NCBI GenBank assembly: GCA_934045905.1
Contig: OW203764.1
Location: 25,408,954-25,472,953, forward strand
Origin: Leuctra nigra
Taxonomy: Eukaryota > Arthropoda > Insecta > Plecoptera > Leuctridae
Length of the DNA stretch: 64,000 bases
Reading direction: 5' to 3'
Shown: positions 46,308 through 59,092 of the stretch, in pieces
Numbering within the stretch: the stretch's first letter is position 1
Layout: each line of letters begins with the position of its first letter
The notes under the pieces: generated by a model
Told to the model about the DNA's origin: nothing
What the model saw: only the letters and a program-made list of their open reading frames with translations
Databases searched by the model: none
Position numbers and translations under genes: made by a program

Positions 46308-49300
46308 TTATTTCGGCGTTAAACATGTGATAAGTTCTACAATACTGGCGTAAGTTCCGAAGAGGAATCCACACATTCCAACTGCGATGATCCCGAAGTT
46401 CTTCAGAAGTCGTCCAACGCCGATGTCATCGAACCTCACGATGATGTCGAGGATGGCGGGGAAGAAGAGGGCGAGGAATGTGCTGCTCACAGCGCCGATC
46501 AGTGAGATGATCGTGCTCAGACACGGGACCACGAGTGCGATCACAACTGTATGAACAGTTATGAGAGAAGAAGTTAGAGATGCAGGGTTGAGGAAACCGA
46601 GAGTGAGGAAGTAGTGTGTGAAGGGTGCAAATGAATGGTTTAGAGGAGCAATTGTGATTGAATGTAAAGCAATGTATCATATTAATATGAGGTACCTCTT
46701 CAAATACTTTCCAAAACAATACTCGTGAAAGAAAGGGAAGAAGAAGCACGAAACAACAAAACAACAAAGTAGGAGAAACAGAAGAACCGACATGACACAG
46801 CTCTCGGACTCTCAGAAAAGAATGATCGAGAGAAAGACATGAAGAAGCTGGCGAGGAAGAAGAGGATGAGAATAAAGAAGAACAAGAAAGTGATGTTCAC
46901 TAAAGCCTCATTTACACTGTTCAAGTTTGCTTTCAAGTCCTTGAATTCAAGCCCTTGAACGCAACCCTTGAATTCAACCACTTGAATGGGCATTTACACT
47001 GTTCAAGCTTCAAGTCGTAACATAACCTAAAATAGTAACTTCTTGCAAAGAACATGTTATTAATATTGTGCTAGATTTTGGATGCCACATAGACACATAT
47101 TGTGTATTTAATGAAACAGTTGTCTCTCGTGATTATGACATATCGGTAACTAATTAATATTTGCTAGAATATGTTAAAATCTGGAATTGGCGGGAAAATC
47201 TTGAAAGATACTGGAGAGAGGGGCGGAGCCAGAGGTGTGGCGTGGGTTCTGATTGGTTCAAGTCGTTCAAGTCTTTCAAGTCTTCAAGGAAAATAGGACA
47301 TGTTCTAAATAGGTTCAAGTCTTGAATTCAAGGGTTGAACGCTTCAAGTTATCCGTTTAGACTATTCAAGGGGTTGAATTCAAGGGTTGAATTCAAGGAC
47401 TTGAAAGTAAACTTGAACAGTGTAAATCAGGCTTAAGTGAGCGGATCTTGCTCAAGCATGGTACAATGTACTGCAGATTTCTACTACTCTCTGCAGAATC
47501 TAGGTTCCTATTGCATACTTACAGGTGAAGAGGACGAGGAAAGTGCGCAATACGATCTCCAGAATCGCTGGATGTTTGAACGGACCCCATTTATCCAGGA
47601 TGCCCGGCCAAATGATGGTCACAGGAACATACATCTGGATGGCGTAAGTGAACATAATTCCCACGGAGATCGTCCCTTTGATAACCTGCGAAATGCTGCC
47701 AGAAATACAGGCAAACTATAGAAACATTCGCCCATGATGATGCATTGGATAGATTATTATGGTGAGTCTACAATACTTGATGAAATTCATGTTTTTTGAA
47801 GCACAAAAAGGCGGCCCCTACTTTTTTCTAAACGGCTTTACCGATTGTCTTCAAATTTTCATAGGTTATAGATAAAGAGTATTTCAAGGGAGTATTTTAT
47901 TTCAGGGCAGAGGTGCCAAAAATACTCATATATTGCCCATTCAATATAAAGCACTTCCTCAAAACGAGAAAATAACATTTTTTATTATTTTTTTGGATTA
48001 CTAGAGACACAGATTTACTCTTTATCTCTATGATGTTAAATTTTGAAAACAATGGTCAAGCCGTTAAGAAGAAAGTAGGGCCGCCTTTTTATGGGTTTTT
48101 TGTGGTTGTCAATATTTGAATTAAAATATCTTACTTCACAGCATTATATTAATTATGCAACATGCAACACACGATTTAATGTCACAAATGAAAGTATGCA
48201 TTTCATCTGTGTAATAAATAGTAGAATGTCATTTGTCAAAGTCTTCTGTTACCTCAAATTCAAACACAAAATCTTCAATTTTTAAAGTGTATAGAAAAAT
48301 GTAAATGTGTGTCAGATTCTGTAGTATGATTTACATAGGAATTAGTTTTTCAGATAAATTTCACTATACTCAAAATAGTTACAAACAAAAAATTATGCCA
48401 AAATATATTGAAGCAGCTAGATTAATGACTTCCCATGAAAATTTGAGCTTTAAACTAACATCGTAAACGAAACAAGGTAAATTTTCTATTTATGAATTAA
48501 AATTGTTAAGCTTACATTTCGTCTTCCGGTAAGTTTAACGTAAGACTCCCAAGTACAGCTTTATCGCCATACTTGATGTATCCAAGTGTTCCTGTAACTA
48601 TTAGCAGAGTCGTCACAACTGTCATCCCCATATTTAACACTCCGAATGGCATATTGAATAGATCTTGTTTCTTCATCCCTCCTTTTAGGGGTAGCACCTA
48701 GAGCAAGACAAGAACAACAGTTAAGGTGGTTCCAACTTACCTCCATGCTTATAGGAGTGAGGTGTGAATGATGAATGAAACCATGCAAGGTCACATAACC
48801 AGGGACTGGAACCGGAACCGGAACCCATTCATTTTTAAGTGGAACATGAACCATAATATTTAAAAAAATAAATCATATAATGAATTTCATTTCATTATTA
48901 CTTCATTGCCGTTTCATTGCCTTCCAAATCTGAAATTATTAATCACAATTTAGAGTTTTTCAAATAAAAGCACTGAGTCAATTCATGTTAGACATTTGTA
49001 TTAGTTATGTAGGAAGATGTAGGAATAGAGGAAGAGGAAGAAGAAGACGAAGAGACGGAGATAGAGGAGGGGCGTCGGACCTGGCAAGTCGGCTCCAGAC
49101 TTAGAAGTAGATGCCCAAAATAGTTGGTGGTTTTTCCACCCCATGACCTAACATTGTGTTGGAATCTTGGCTTGATAAAATAAATAAATGTAGGTACACT
49201 CAAACCAATAAAAATTGGTACTCGAAAAGAAAATGATTGGCTGCTGGTAAGGTTCCTTGACATACACTCCTTGTAATTATTAATAAAATAAGAGCTCACC

Positions 49301-52086
49301 TACTAGAGGTAGATGATGCGTTAGCACTGACTTCATGGGATGATGCCATCTAACCTTAATCAGCCAATCATTTTCTTTTCGAGTACCGATTTTTATTGGT
49401 TTGAGTGTACATGTAGGTAAGTTTCTAAAGGTCGATTAAAAAAATTGAATTATTGTCTGATTTTGAAGGAACCTATTATAACCCAAATGGAACCGAAATA
49501 GAACCAGAACCGAAATAGGATCCGTTATTTTCTTTTTTTCTTGATCGGTTCCAATCGGTTCCATTTTGCTGGATCGGCTCCAGCAAAAAAATCAGCAGAG
49601 CATTGAAAAACTGGCCTAAATAATGGAATCATTACCAAACTGATGCCTTCAAATGCGAAGATGACTGTGCCCAAGAACAGAGGTATTCTGTCGTAGCTTG
49701 CGATGTAAACCACCTCTGGATATGGTGGAGGGGGGAGGTCTTTTGATATCACGTACAGAGTTCCGACAATACCAAATGCCATGAAAACATTGGCAACGAA
49801 GGACACAGGCACCAAGTATTTCAGATTCCGGATCCAACACGACAGCATGATGGGAAGTAAGATGGCTGCCAGGTGTAAGTTCACGTCCCAGACTAGTCCG
49901 TAATAATCAAATATCTAAGGAGCAAAGAGCTACTCATTAGGTAAATTTCACGCGTCATTTAACAGTAGAGTCTCATTAGAACGAGTATGTGATCTTACCT
50001 GTTTAGTATTGTGTGCTACAAAGACAAAATAAACTGCACAGAATCCTAGTTGTGTGATGCACAGGAATACGTTCACCATTATCCTGCGAGAAAAGCAAAT
50101 TAGAACATTTTTTATTGGTAATTCCGGCTGGTTACAGTTGATTACTGTAGATGTGTTGTGCGATGATAAATGAATGAGTAAGAAGACATACTTGCAAGTC
50201 TCGAGAAATAGAACATTTTATAGTTTTTCATTGATTGATGGACTGATTGCAATTTCATTGACTCACAACGAGTCAAAGCCAATCACTTGTAATCAATCAA
50301 ATTATTCAAGGAAGTTACGTGAATTTTTTTATATCGAGGTCCATCGATACGGCTAATTTGGAGCTTGAATAACCGTCAATATATTTTGTTGAATTAAGAA
50401 ATGGTTATTAGGTATGAGTTGGTGGTTCTTATAATCAAACCCTCCAACCCTATACGTACTCTCCATGTACTTTCAAGTTTCCTCTGTGTTGTCTGGACAA
50501 TTTTGTTTTGGAAAGGACCTAGAATTTCGTAGGAAATGTATGAGTCTGTGCGTGTCTCCATAATTTTTTAGCAAAATCCCAGCCACTGTTAGTTTAAAAA
50601 GTAAAATCGAACAGTTTATTCGATCAAGTGGAATTTAACTTGGTCTTTATCAGATTTTATGAATTTTCAAGTCAATCCGTCAATTAAAGCCAATTAAAGC
50701 TTATTTTTAATATCTGACAAAAGCGACTCTCGTACATTTGATTAATTTGCATGCAACACAAAAGCTCGCTTATCAACGCGTTACACAGAGTGTTATTTAT
50801 AGTTATTTACTGATGTACTCACGTCATGCACCGAGAGAATTTGACAAATTTCATTGGGCCCGTTTCGAAAGCCAACTCCACAGTTTCCGCGTACGATGGC
50901 AGATCGACGATTCCCATCCTCTTCCTCAACTCTTCAGCGGCGTGGACCTAGGATATGGACCTGTGATGTCACAGCTTACAGCATACAGGTCCACAGGATT
51001 ACAGAATACTCCCCCCCCCCCCCCCCCCATTAGTCCATTAGTTAATATGTCCCCCCCCTTCATGTCACAGCTTGTCACATAATCACTTACCCTCCCATTT
51101 TACGTCTCATAAAGTGACATATCCTTAAAAAATTATCTGGTAATATTATGATGATTTTGATTTACAAGACATTTGATTTTCCAACTAACGAACTAGGAAA
51201 TAAATATTTTTAATAAATAAAATACTTTCGGAATTATTGAGCTTGCAAAAAAAATCAACTCTTGCAAAAAATTCAAAATTGAAAATTCAAAATTGAGATA
51301 GATGGCATTGTATGCAAGCTCTATCGATCAAATTGTTAGTAAGTAAGTAAGTAAGTAATTTATTGCTATTTTATCCATATTTACAAACATGTTGAAACAT
51401 GTTGTTTGGATGTTAGCACTAAAATTTTTTCAAAAAAATTACAATTTTGTTGTAATCATTTTTTGAAAGTTGTCACTTCCATAAAAGGATCTCTAATAAA
51501 CAGAACCGGTATTTTGCCGTAATCTGGGAAAATAGAATCTGTATCTGTATAATTGGTAATCTGTTGCGTTTTGTTGCAAAAGGGCTGGCGATAAGACCAC
51601 TAAAATCTCTTTGGCAGAGAAGAGCTCCCACTTCGTTAACAAGGTGCTCGGGGTTTAAAGAACAATGTTTTGTCTGCCTAATATCGCAAAAATTCGAGAA
51701 AAAACTTATTTTGAGAGAAAAACACGTGTCTAAGAAAATAAAGGGGGCCTTGGGAGAGGGTCTCCCCATTTCCCAGACACATGACGGGGAAATGTTGAAT
51801 TTCAAAAATTACAAAATTTTGGAACTCGCGGGAGCCTCCCCCCCCCCCCCCCCGAGAGTCTCACACACAATTACACCCCCTCCCTGCCCCGTAACACATG
51901 GACGCCCCCACACCCGTGAGGTTTGTCATACTAACCAGTAAATGCTGACTGTGTACGCAGACAACACCTAAGAAGAGTGTCAGGAAAGGCGCTAGAATAA
52001 TACCACAGTTTCTGAACGCGTCCGCCATGGAGAACAAGCCGGCTCCAATGTTTCCCTTCAACAAGTGAATCATCGTCTCCACGTAT
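46308..52086 (-). CDS. PAT3: SLC36-like proton-coupled amino acid transporter
   Basis: Seven exons continue one frame: 51936-52086, 50823-50947, 49999-50083, 49636-49914, 48516-48697, 47523-47695 and 46308-46546. The first encodes [20 protein letters not shown] (helix 1). Later landmarks are [60 protein letters not shown] then [26 protein letters not shown] and VPCLSTIISLIGAVSSTFLA, ending LTPK. Phases and lengths equal PAT2 apart from a 6-nt longer 49636-49914 exon, one extra codon in the 48516-48697 exon and a shorter last exon. Exon 47523-47695 uses the acceptor GGCAG|CATTTCG to keep frame. Exons for the N-terminal tail were not found; a candidate ATG is at 53408. The stop overlaps an AATAAA. 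Confidence 0.9.
46898..47439. mobile_element. MITE with TTCAAG/CTTGAA subterminal repeats
   Basis: Termini CACTAAAGCCTCATTTACAC and GTGTAAATCAGGCTTAAGTG mirror each other. Many TTCAAGTC and CTTGAATTCAAG words lie inside each end. About 540 bp, no ORF, inserted in the last intron of PAT3. The target duplication could not be fixed. Confidence 0.8.
47802..48102. mobile_element. Fold-back element, ~80-bp arms
   Basis: AAAAAGGCGGCCCCTACTTT, AAACGGCTTTACCGATTGT and GATAAAGAGTA at 47802-47882 are mirrored at 48019-48100. Loop about 135 bp. In the PAT3 intron between exons 48516-48697 and 47523-47695. Confidence 0.8.
49187..49413. mobile_element. MITE with TACACTCAAACC termini
   Basis: TACACTCAAACCAATAAAAA and AAGAAAATGATTGGCTG at the left are mirrored by CAGCCAATCATTTTC and GGTTTGAGTGTA at the right. 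The ends are bordered by similar ATGTAGGTA words. TA at the tips would fit a mariner-like insertion. PAT3 intron. Confidence 0.8.
49480..49568. mobile_element. GGAACC-rich fragment of a hAT-like element
   Basis: Repeated GGAACC, GAACCGAAATAG and CGGTTCCAATCGG words resemble hAT subterminal repeats. A similar GGAACCGGAACC cluster is at 48793-48843. No termini recognised. Confidence 0.4.
51000..51060. other. Poly-C tracts in PAT3 intron
   Basis: An ~18-C run at 51010-51027 and a second at 51052-51058. The first lies about 60 bp from the acceptor of exon 50823-50947. Another 17-C run is at 51838-51854, 80 bp from the 51936 donor. Confidence 0.6.
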
Positions 52087-52135
52087 CTGCAAAGAGAATT
52101 AACTTGTTGAATTGGGATTGTAAATTATCCGGAAA

Positions 52136-52165
52136 TGATAATAATAATAATAATAATAATAATAT
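52136..52165. repeat. (AAT)n microsatellite
   Basis: About nine ATA/AAT units just upstream of the PAT3 helix-1 exon. Confidence 0.85.
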
Positions 52166-53386
52166 CGTTTTATTTCCAATTAAACACGTACATGACATTG
52201 AAATACACGTAGGTTAATAGAATCTAATTATAGAGTGTCTGGAAAATACAAAGTTATACCTATAAATTACAATTAAAAAAATGTGCACATGAAAGCATGA
52301 TTGTCTACTAAAATGTAACAAAACTAGAACATAAGATTGTTTAATATAATAATAATAATATTACTTGGATTAAATATAATCCTTATCTAATTGCTACTAA
52401 GTACTTATTAAAACGAATTGTGTAAATATTCATCAATGGAGTAATAGGCTTTTCCAGCCAAAATAGTTTTAATCTGAAATCTAAATGCAATTTTATACTG
52501 TTCGTAGAAATGTCCAATCATCGAAAAAAACATGCATTTATTGAAAAATTGAATAGATCAGGAATCGTTGGTATAATATTAATTAATATCTCTATTATAA
52601 TATAGTTGAATGTCTGTGTGAGTGAGTTCAATACAATCCTACGCCAAAGAGGTTCTATTAGGCCTACACCCAGCCCGATCTAAATCAAATATGGCATAGC
52701 TACTGCTTAGGAACCTGCGCAACTCTTGATCAACAGACCTCTTGGCTATCCTATCCGCCTGGGTCAAGGTGTTTCGCATTACGCCGTACAGATAGGCTAC
52801 CTGCATAGCAACTATGTATCATAATATGCCTAACTCTCAGGCGCTACTCAGATCGCAACTCGCTAGCAGCAAAAGTTTTTTTTAATCGGGAGAAAATTTT
52901 ACGGTGACAAAAAACTCTTAATACTCTTGAACAAAAGTGAAGGATCATGTTGTGTTCTGACACCTATTACATCAATAATAAATATAAATATAAATGACAT
53001 ATTAACAGAAAATATGATCCATTTCCAATTATATAATCGAACATTTTCTATTCGAAATGGTTTTCACGTCGCAGGACTATCGTGAAGGACATTTGAATAC
53101 ATAACTTCCTCCTTATGGTTTACTCTAAAATATTTAAAATTGGAATTTTAAGCAATTAATTTTTGCTCCCATTCACGAAGTCTTTGCCAGGAGATTTTCG
53201 CCCCCGGGCAACGCCGGGTCGCCTGGGTTTGAGAGGGATGACCCACCCCATGTTGTCCGACATCCCGATGGAGTGTGCGCTCCGAGACTGCCGAGGCTCT
53301 TCAACTTCATTGACACTCTCGAGTTGTGGGGGTGGAGATGCGGCGAGTGTCCTCTTTCTCGCTGTGACCACATTCGTGCTGCTCAC

Positions 53387-53408
53387 CTCTTGCTCCCCGC
53401 GTAGCCAT
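53387..53408 (-). CDS. Candidate first coding exon of PAT3
   Basis: ATGGCTACGCGGGGAGCAAG AG is followed by a GTGAGC donor, and MAT- also begins PAT1. An intermediate exon would be needed to reach exon 51936-52086 in frame, and I could not find one. An 80-codon open frame without ATG start overlaps (53156-53416) and contains MGWVIPLKPRRPG; it is probably not the transporter tail. Confidence 0.35.
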
Positions 53409-53886
53409 CTTCGCAACCTGGAACATTACAAGAGAAAATGTGTAAATATCAACGCAAATAATAATTATGAAAATATCAGCCCGAAATGTAAAGTTTTCAT
53501 TCATAAAAATCTATTTCAAATGCATGGGACATTTTGGCGGGAAAAAGACTGTGAGGAGAATCAGGATTGTAACGTCATTTCCAAATCCCAACAATGTGTT
53601 ACCATGGTGATATACTTTGTTGCCATGGCATGGCAACATACAAATTATGACGTCAATGTCAATTTTCCTGTTTTAAAATTAGAGGAAATGTATTAAACTG
53701 TGAAACTCAATTCCTTTATAGCTTTTCATTTCAAAACAAAAAGAACACAATTTCTGAGACTGTGTAGGCTTTTAGAAGAAAGCCTTCAAACATGAGTTCC
53801 TGAAAAGTTTAAATTTTTCCCGCCTAAGACAATGGTTCCTTGTTTTCCCAACGACAAGTACGCAACTCTAGCGCTGTTCACCAACA
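53409..53886. promoter_or_regulatory. Divergent promoter region between PAT3 and OCIAD1
   Basis: Only ~478 bp separates the candidate PAT3 ATG from the OCIAD1 ATG on the opposite strand. Within it lie an E2F-like TTTTGGCGGGAAAA (53532-53545), two X-box-like sites (GTTACCATGGTGAT at 53598-53611 and GTTGCCATGGCA at 53619-53630) and a CRE TGACGTCA (53648-53655). The segment 53494-53698 has an inverted relative at 60025-60222 in which all these motifs persist. Confidence 0.6.
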
Positions 53887-56572
53887 ATGGCGACGCCCAT
53901 GGAGAGCTCCGAACAATTTGGTCCTGGACCAGGGATAAGCCCTTCTCAGGGTGGACAATCTACTCCAGATACGGTAAAACAGGATTCTAAACGACATTAA
54001 GCAGTACTCTACTCATATTGATATTTTAGGTGTAATTTATGACACTTATTCAAATAAAATGTTGCTAACATAACCTCTCTTTTTTGAACAGCAATACAAA
54101 TTTACACCTGAAGAACTTCGTGTACTGAAACAATGCAATCGAGATAGTTTCTACCAGCGTTCGCTTCCAATTGGTACAGCACTAGGTATCGGAACCTTCT
54201 TTGGTGTGCAATCGGGGTATCTGAAGGGCCATGTACGCTGGGGTCCTACGCCTAAAGTGATTATGGCTGCCACGATAGGTTACTTCATTGGCAAGTTTTC
54301 TTATCAATCAAAATGTGCCGAAAAAATAATGCAGCTGGAAAACAGTCCACTAGGGGAGATGCTTCGTAAGCGCAAACAACAAGGAAGAGGCGGATTTAGC
54401 GAAGGGTAAGGTTGCTCAATTAGGGAATATGAATCATTTCAATAAATTTACGATAAGGGATTCACTATTTACGAATAGGGTCCTTCGTCATGGTGAAATG
54501 AAGGTGCAGTGCTACTGTTATTTCCTTGTAATTTATGATAAAAATGGTAGTAAATTAAAATTGATGGTAAATTTACGATAAGGGAATACCAGTAGCATTG
54601 CTCCTTTGTCCCACCCTGACAAAGGAAGGTTGATTGTTAATTTAATATAATTTTTAACAAGTTTGAAAACAGTTATTTACAAACAACAACACTTACATAT
54701 TATGTAATAATTGACAAAACACCCTATTTCATGCCCAATAGCCGAAACATTAAATTTGAATCCATAGGTAAATATATAAATTTCAATTTCAATTTTGACA
54801 CTGTGGACATTTGGCAGGAAAGCGGCATACCTATTCATACTATTTCATTTGACGTGAGTCATATTTTATTGAAGCCATAGTAAACATCATTGTTTGTGCA
54901 TAAAATAAAAATAATGTCACATTCAGCTGATTTACAAAATACTAAATGTGTAAAATATTCTTGGAATTTCCAATTGATTTTTATTTTTTAATGAAAATTT
55001 TGATATTTGAGGTTGAAAACAGTGTATTTTAAAGGAATGTAATTTTGAAGTGTAGGTAGGTACTACCTACTACAGTAATAAAAATACATGGTCTACTACT
55101 TCCCTATTACGAAGAATGTTAAAAAATCTTGTTGAATGGAATATTAGGTACCTAATTAATTGTGTATTTTTATTTCAGAATTACACTGGATCCTAGTTTT
55201 AGCACTAGTGTTGTGCCACCGCTGACTGGTGTTGCGCCTCAAGATGTATATTCCGACATCGGACCTCGCCATGATTTAGAGTCGGATCGCCCGTACATTG
55301 CTGGGCTTAACGAAGCGAGGAAACCCACTCCTGATTGTACGTGATGCAAATATACACTTCGTTTCTACTTTTCATGAAGTTTAAACTTGCTCTATTTAGG
55401 TAGGTTTAACAAATAATTATTCTAGTCAGTTAACGAAACAAACTGATATCTTTCAGCAACTTTTACTGAGGAGGATTCGTTGCCAGAACATCCGCCTTCA
55501 CACACAACGACATATGAAGAGCTGCGTAGAAAGAATCGGGAGGAATATGAACAGAAGAGAGCCAAACAGTACAGGTAAATCTTTAAATAAAAATATTTTG
55601 TAACTTTAGAGAGAGCAGTCAAGTTTTGGTTAGAGTTCGACGTTTATGTCGCTGGGCATTCGACGTTAGCATGGTGACTTTTACCGTTGGTGAATCAGAA
55701 TCTCTGCCTGCAAGGCTCAAGAGGTTCTGTGTTAATCTTTGCACATCAGTGATGAAACGTCGAACTGTAAACAAGGCTTAAATCTGATTAACTTCTGTAT
55801 GTTACAAATTATGCAATGATGCAGTAAACAATCATTTGGATTTAAAATATTATTAACTGCTTGGTGTAAGCGCCAGTACCGGTATCTCTTTTAATATTTG
55901 TGGGTTGTTTATCATTTTTCCTGGACAGTTATTTTTGCGTTGTGCATTTTTTTACATAGGTATGTATAGGCTATTATTTATGTGGGTGCCATACGACTTG
56001 GCAGGCGTGAAGTGACTGCTCCACTAGATTAACCAGGCTGTTAATAACCAAGCTATTGAGCGCCGCCGCCATTACACAATATTTTTGCTAAAATTATTTT
56101 AGTCTATTACTTAGATATTTTTATTTCCATTGATCAAACATAGAGATTTAGGAAACAAGGAGATTTGGAATGTAACCAACTCAAATCTAATGTAGTCTAT
56201 ATTTTCCCTTATAAAGAAATGAGGAAGGTGTCAACAAAATTAAATGTATTGTTTACAAATGCACTTCCTATGTAACGCAGATACGACCTACGCAGAGCCT
56301 CAATCTCAGATAGCTACTTCATTGTCTGCTTTACATTTATTTACCACTACAATATCGAGTGGAAATAGAACACGAGATCACTCCAAACACCTGTGTTCAG
56401 AGTGATTATGTGTACTATATTTGATGAAAGTCACTCACATTGTGTCTAATGTCTTTGCAGAGGTCCTTCGGATGACGGTCCGCAGTCCAGTACTCGAACC
56501 CTGCAACAAGAGAGACCGAGCGGGAACTACAAGAAAGAGCAGAATAAATATGGTGACACCTGGGATGATTAA
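53887..56572 (+). CDS. OCIAD1: OCIA domain-containing protein (asrij/OCIAD1-like)
   Basis: Five exons: 53887-53973, 54092-54405, 55179-55336, 55457-55574 and 56461-56572. They form 263 codons including TAA, i.e. 262 aa, close to the usual family size. Residues ~30-120 are the OCIA domain: FTPEELRVLKQCNRDSFYQR, then two hydrophobic helices (LPIGTALGIGTFFGV and VIMAATIGYFIGKFSYQ) around GYLKGHVRWGPTPK. It closes with KCAEKIMQLENSPLGEMLR. The tail is hydrophilic, with a charged coiled-coil-like stretch (YEELRRKNREEYEQKRAK). Family members sit in endosomal and mitochondrial membranes; Drosophila asrij acts in blood-cell maintenance through endocytic and JAK/STAT signalling (established for that gene, inferred here). 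All introns are GT/AG in continuous frame. Confidence 0.95.
55988..56032 (+). repeat. Dispersed ~40-bp repeat, copy 2
   Basis: ACGACTTGGCAGGCGTGAAG, TGACTGCTCCACTAGATTA: reverse complement of the 2563 copy, same orientation as 60916. In the last OCIAD1 intron. Confidence 0.6.
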
Positions 56573-56941
56573 GAAATAACCTGTTCAATCCTGTTTATTA
56601 GTAGACAATCTGTACACTGCTGGAAACTGGAAAGAATGAAACTGTTCATGCAGTATATTTTATTGGGTGACTTGGTTTAGGTTTTGAGTTTTGGGCTTCT
56701 TGAACTCAATTGTTACGGACTTGCGAAATATACACTCCTCTCAGGCCTGCAATTTATATTCATTAATTTGTATACCTTTTTATGTTTATTTTTGTCGATA
56801 TTGTCCGAGTGGATGTGATGCCGTCACTCTAAGTACCATTTTATGTAATCATATATCTACGAGTACTCGGCTGGTATACAGCCTCTTACTTAAATTTTGA
56901 AAAAACTGTTTTTATGAATGGCAAGCTTCTAAGTGAAAATG

Positions 56942-56947
56942 AATAAA
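56942..56947 (+). terminator. Polyadenylation signal of OCIAD1
   Basis: AATAAA about 370 nt after the stop. No earlier canonical signal is seen on the plus strand. Confidence 0.5.
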
Positions 56948-57895
56948 ATATATGACTGAGCTAGATACGTTTTCTGTCTTATCACCATTGCCATGGAAAT
57001 TTTAAATAGCGTGTTAATTGTTTCTCTGTGAATGATAAGACCTTTTAAAAATGTGTATACTTTATTCTGCATTATTGGTATGCACTTATTACTTGAAAGT
57101 ACCCCTTAACACTAGGCAACAAATATAACACGTTTGAATGGCAGGATGCCTATATGGTAGGCTTACAATGAACGAGGCACACAATCTGTGTCAAGATTAA
57201 TAACTGTTTTCTTACAATATGAAATACAACGAACGAATAACAAAAACTGTGGTCATTATTGATTGGAACACAGAATAAATAAAGCCATCGATACGGATTC
57301 CCAAATATTTAAAATTGGTACTGAAAGAAGATGGAGGACGAGAAATTACGGCGAACGAGTACCTAGTAATTTATTCTTCCAATGGACAGTTAATTAGGCT
57401 TCAGAGTTTTATAGATGGACTAGTAAATCCCTTGATTTATCTTTAGGGTTTGCTTTCTTGGTTTCTCATTGTTTCAAATTTTAAAAATAAATTCATGGAA
57501 TTAATTACTATTTGAACTAATCAAGCTACCTCTGTAGTGATTCGGTTTTTTGGTTTCTGAGGGACTAAATTATAAATATCTAGGTTTATTACTTAGGAAT
57601 GGCATGTTTGAAAGTCGAGAAAGCGCTTAAAATATTTTTTAGACGCGGTGATTTAGAGTTGGGGTTGTCAATATTAAAAAAAAAAAATCATGAGCTATTT
57701 TATATTATACAGAAACCCAATTCTAACAGTACTGGAGTGCTGGGGGTGATATCCCCTAACCATTCGGTTTTTGAAAATCGAAGCATCAACGATTCAGCAT
57801 AACTAAAGGTTATTGCAGAACATTATTAACACAACTTTAACTTCAAATTTGCATGATCATTGGCACAAAACATTTTTGGTGGTTTTGACCAATTT

Positions 57896-57990
57896 CAGAC
57901 AAATCTGACAAGAAATTCTAAAGTTATTGATGACTTATATTCTGACCAATGACAAATCTGACAAGAAATTCTAAAGTTATTGATGACTAA
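57896..57990. repeat. Direct repeat, period ~54 bp
   Basis: GACAAATCTGACAAGAAATT and CTAAAGTTATTGATGACT occur twice in a row (from about 57897 and 57951). A simple recent duplication in non-coding DNA. Confidence 0.8.
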
Positions 57991-58884
57991 GGCTTGTTTC
58001 GAAATATTTGTCAAATTTATTCAAATAATAAAATAATCATTGATAATTAATCACTCCACATAGGACCCTTCTTCTTGTCACCTAAATGATAGCATAGAAT
58101 ATAACAAAGAATCTATGACAGCTTCTCTTCCAAATGCTCAAAAATCATTGCCATAACTTTTATTCATTCATCTTATCATTTTACTGGTTTCACGGGACCT
58201 CCGTAAATATTTTATGTTTGATTTTAATTGTTAAAGATACGAAATGAAGTACGAATTAGTACATTGTAGTACTCCCACGATTGCTGTAGTAGCGCCGGGT
58301 GGGGGGGGGGGCAAAAGCCCCTGGGTAAGTTGAAGTTCTTATTGCTGCTGCTGTTGGAGTTTTTGTTGCTGTTACTCCTAGTATATATCTGATCTATCTT
58401 AGTACTTGAAATTTTGTACTTTGTATGATTTTTTGAAAAAAAATAAACATTGGACGACTCAAGACAAAATGATTCACATTCCAAGGCGTTGTTTCAAGAG
58501 TTTGGATTGGATAATTATTAATTAATTGTTGGATAGGTAATTTAGTTACAAGGATTGAATACTTTTCACTTTTCAACTTTTAAAGTTTTTACTTTGTGTT
58601 ACAGCTAACCAAAACTAGGAAAACGCTCTGTGCTAGGAAAACGCTTTGATGAGCGTATAGTCTTCGTATTGCATGCGAATTGTTATTCGTTTATTAAGTT
58701 TCTGAGCGCTCTGCAGAGACCTTGGAAAGAGCCGATAAACGAAATACGTCAGAGAAGACGTGATAACTTCTGACTTTCCTTCTAGAAATTTGACAAATAT
58801 TTCCAAACACACATACAATGTCCGTAAAATATCCCTAACTTTAGAAGATAACGACAGATTAGTCTAAAAATTGGCAAAAACACC

Positions 58885-59092
58885 AAAATGTTGGTTCCCG
58901 ATGACCATGCAAACTTTGAAGGTGATCGGTCAAACGGTTCCAGTGTAAATCTAAAAAAATCGCAGGATCATTTTCAAGAACCATAGATTACGCAAAATTT
59001 CAGATCCATTGGTTGAATGTAATCTGGGCCTGCTGGCAAAAAAGCACACACATAGAAAATGTCATAAGAAGGGTATCATGGTGACGATCGCT
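58885..59092 (+). repeat. Dispersed repeat (AATGTTGGT family), copy 2
   Basis: Collinear with 30715-30990: AAAATGTTGGTTCCCGATGA, CCATGCAAA, CAAACGGTTCCA, CGCAGGATCATT, CAGATCCATTGGTTGAA, then GCACACACATAGAAAATGTC and ATAAGAAGG. A third, weaker relative is at 62330-62440. Confidence 0.6.

Noticed and set aside
53156..53416. 86-codon minus frame as PAT3 exon 1
   Set aside because: It has no ATG start (TTG), no donor in the right phase before its stop, and no resemblance to the PAT1 or PAT2 tails.
53163..53696. 177-codon plus-strand frame in the PAT3/OCIAD1 spacer
   Set aside because: It covers the antisense of the PAT3 first-exon region and the promoter module. There is no domain, and it includes the regulatory motifs.
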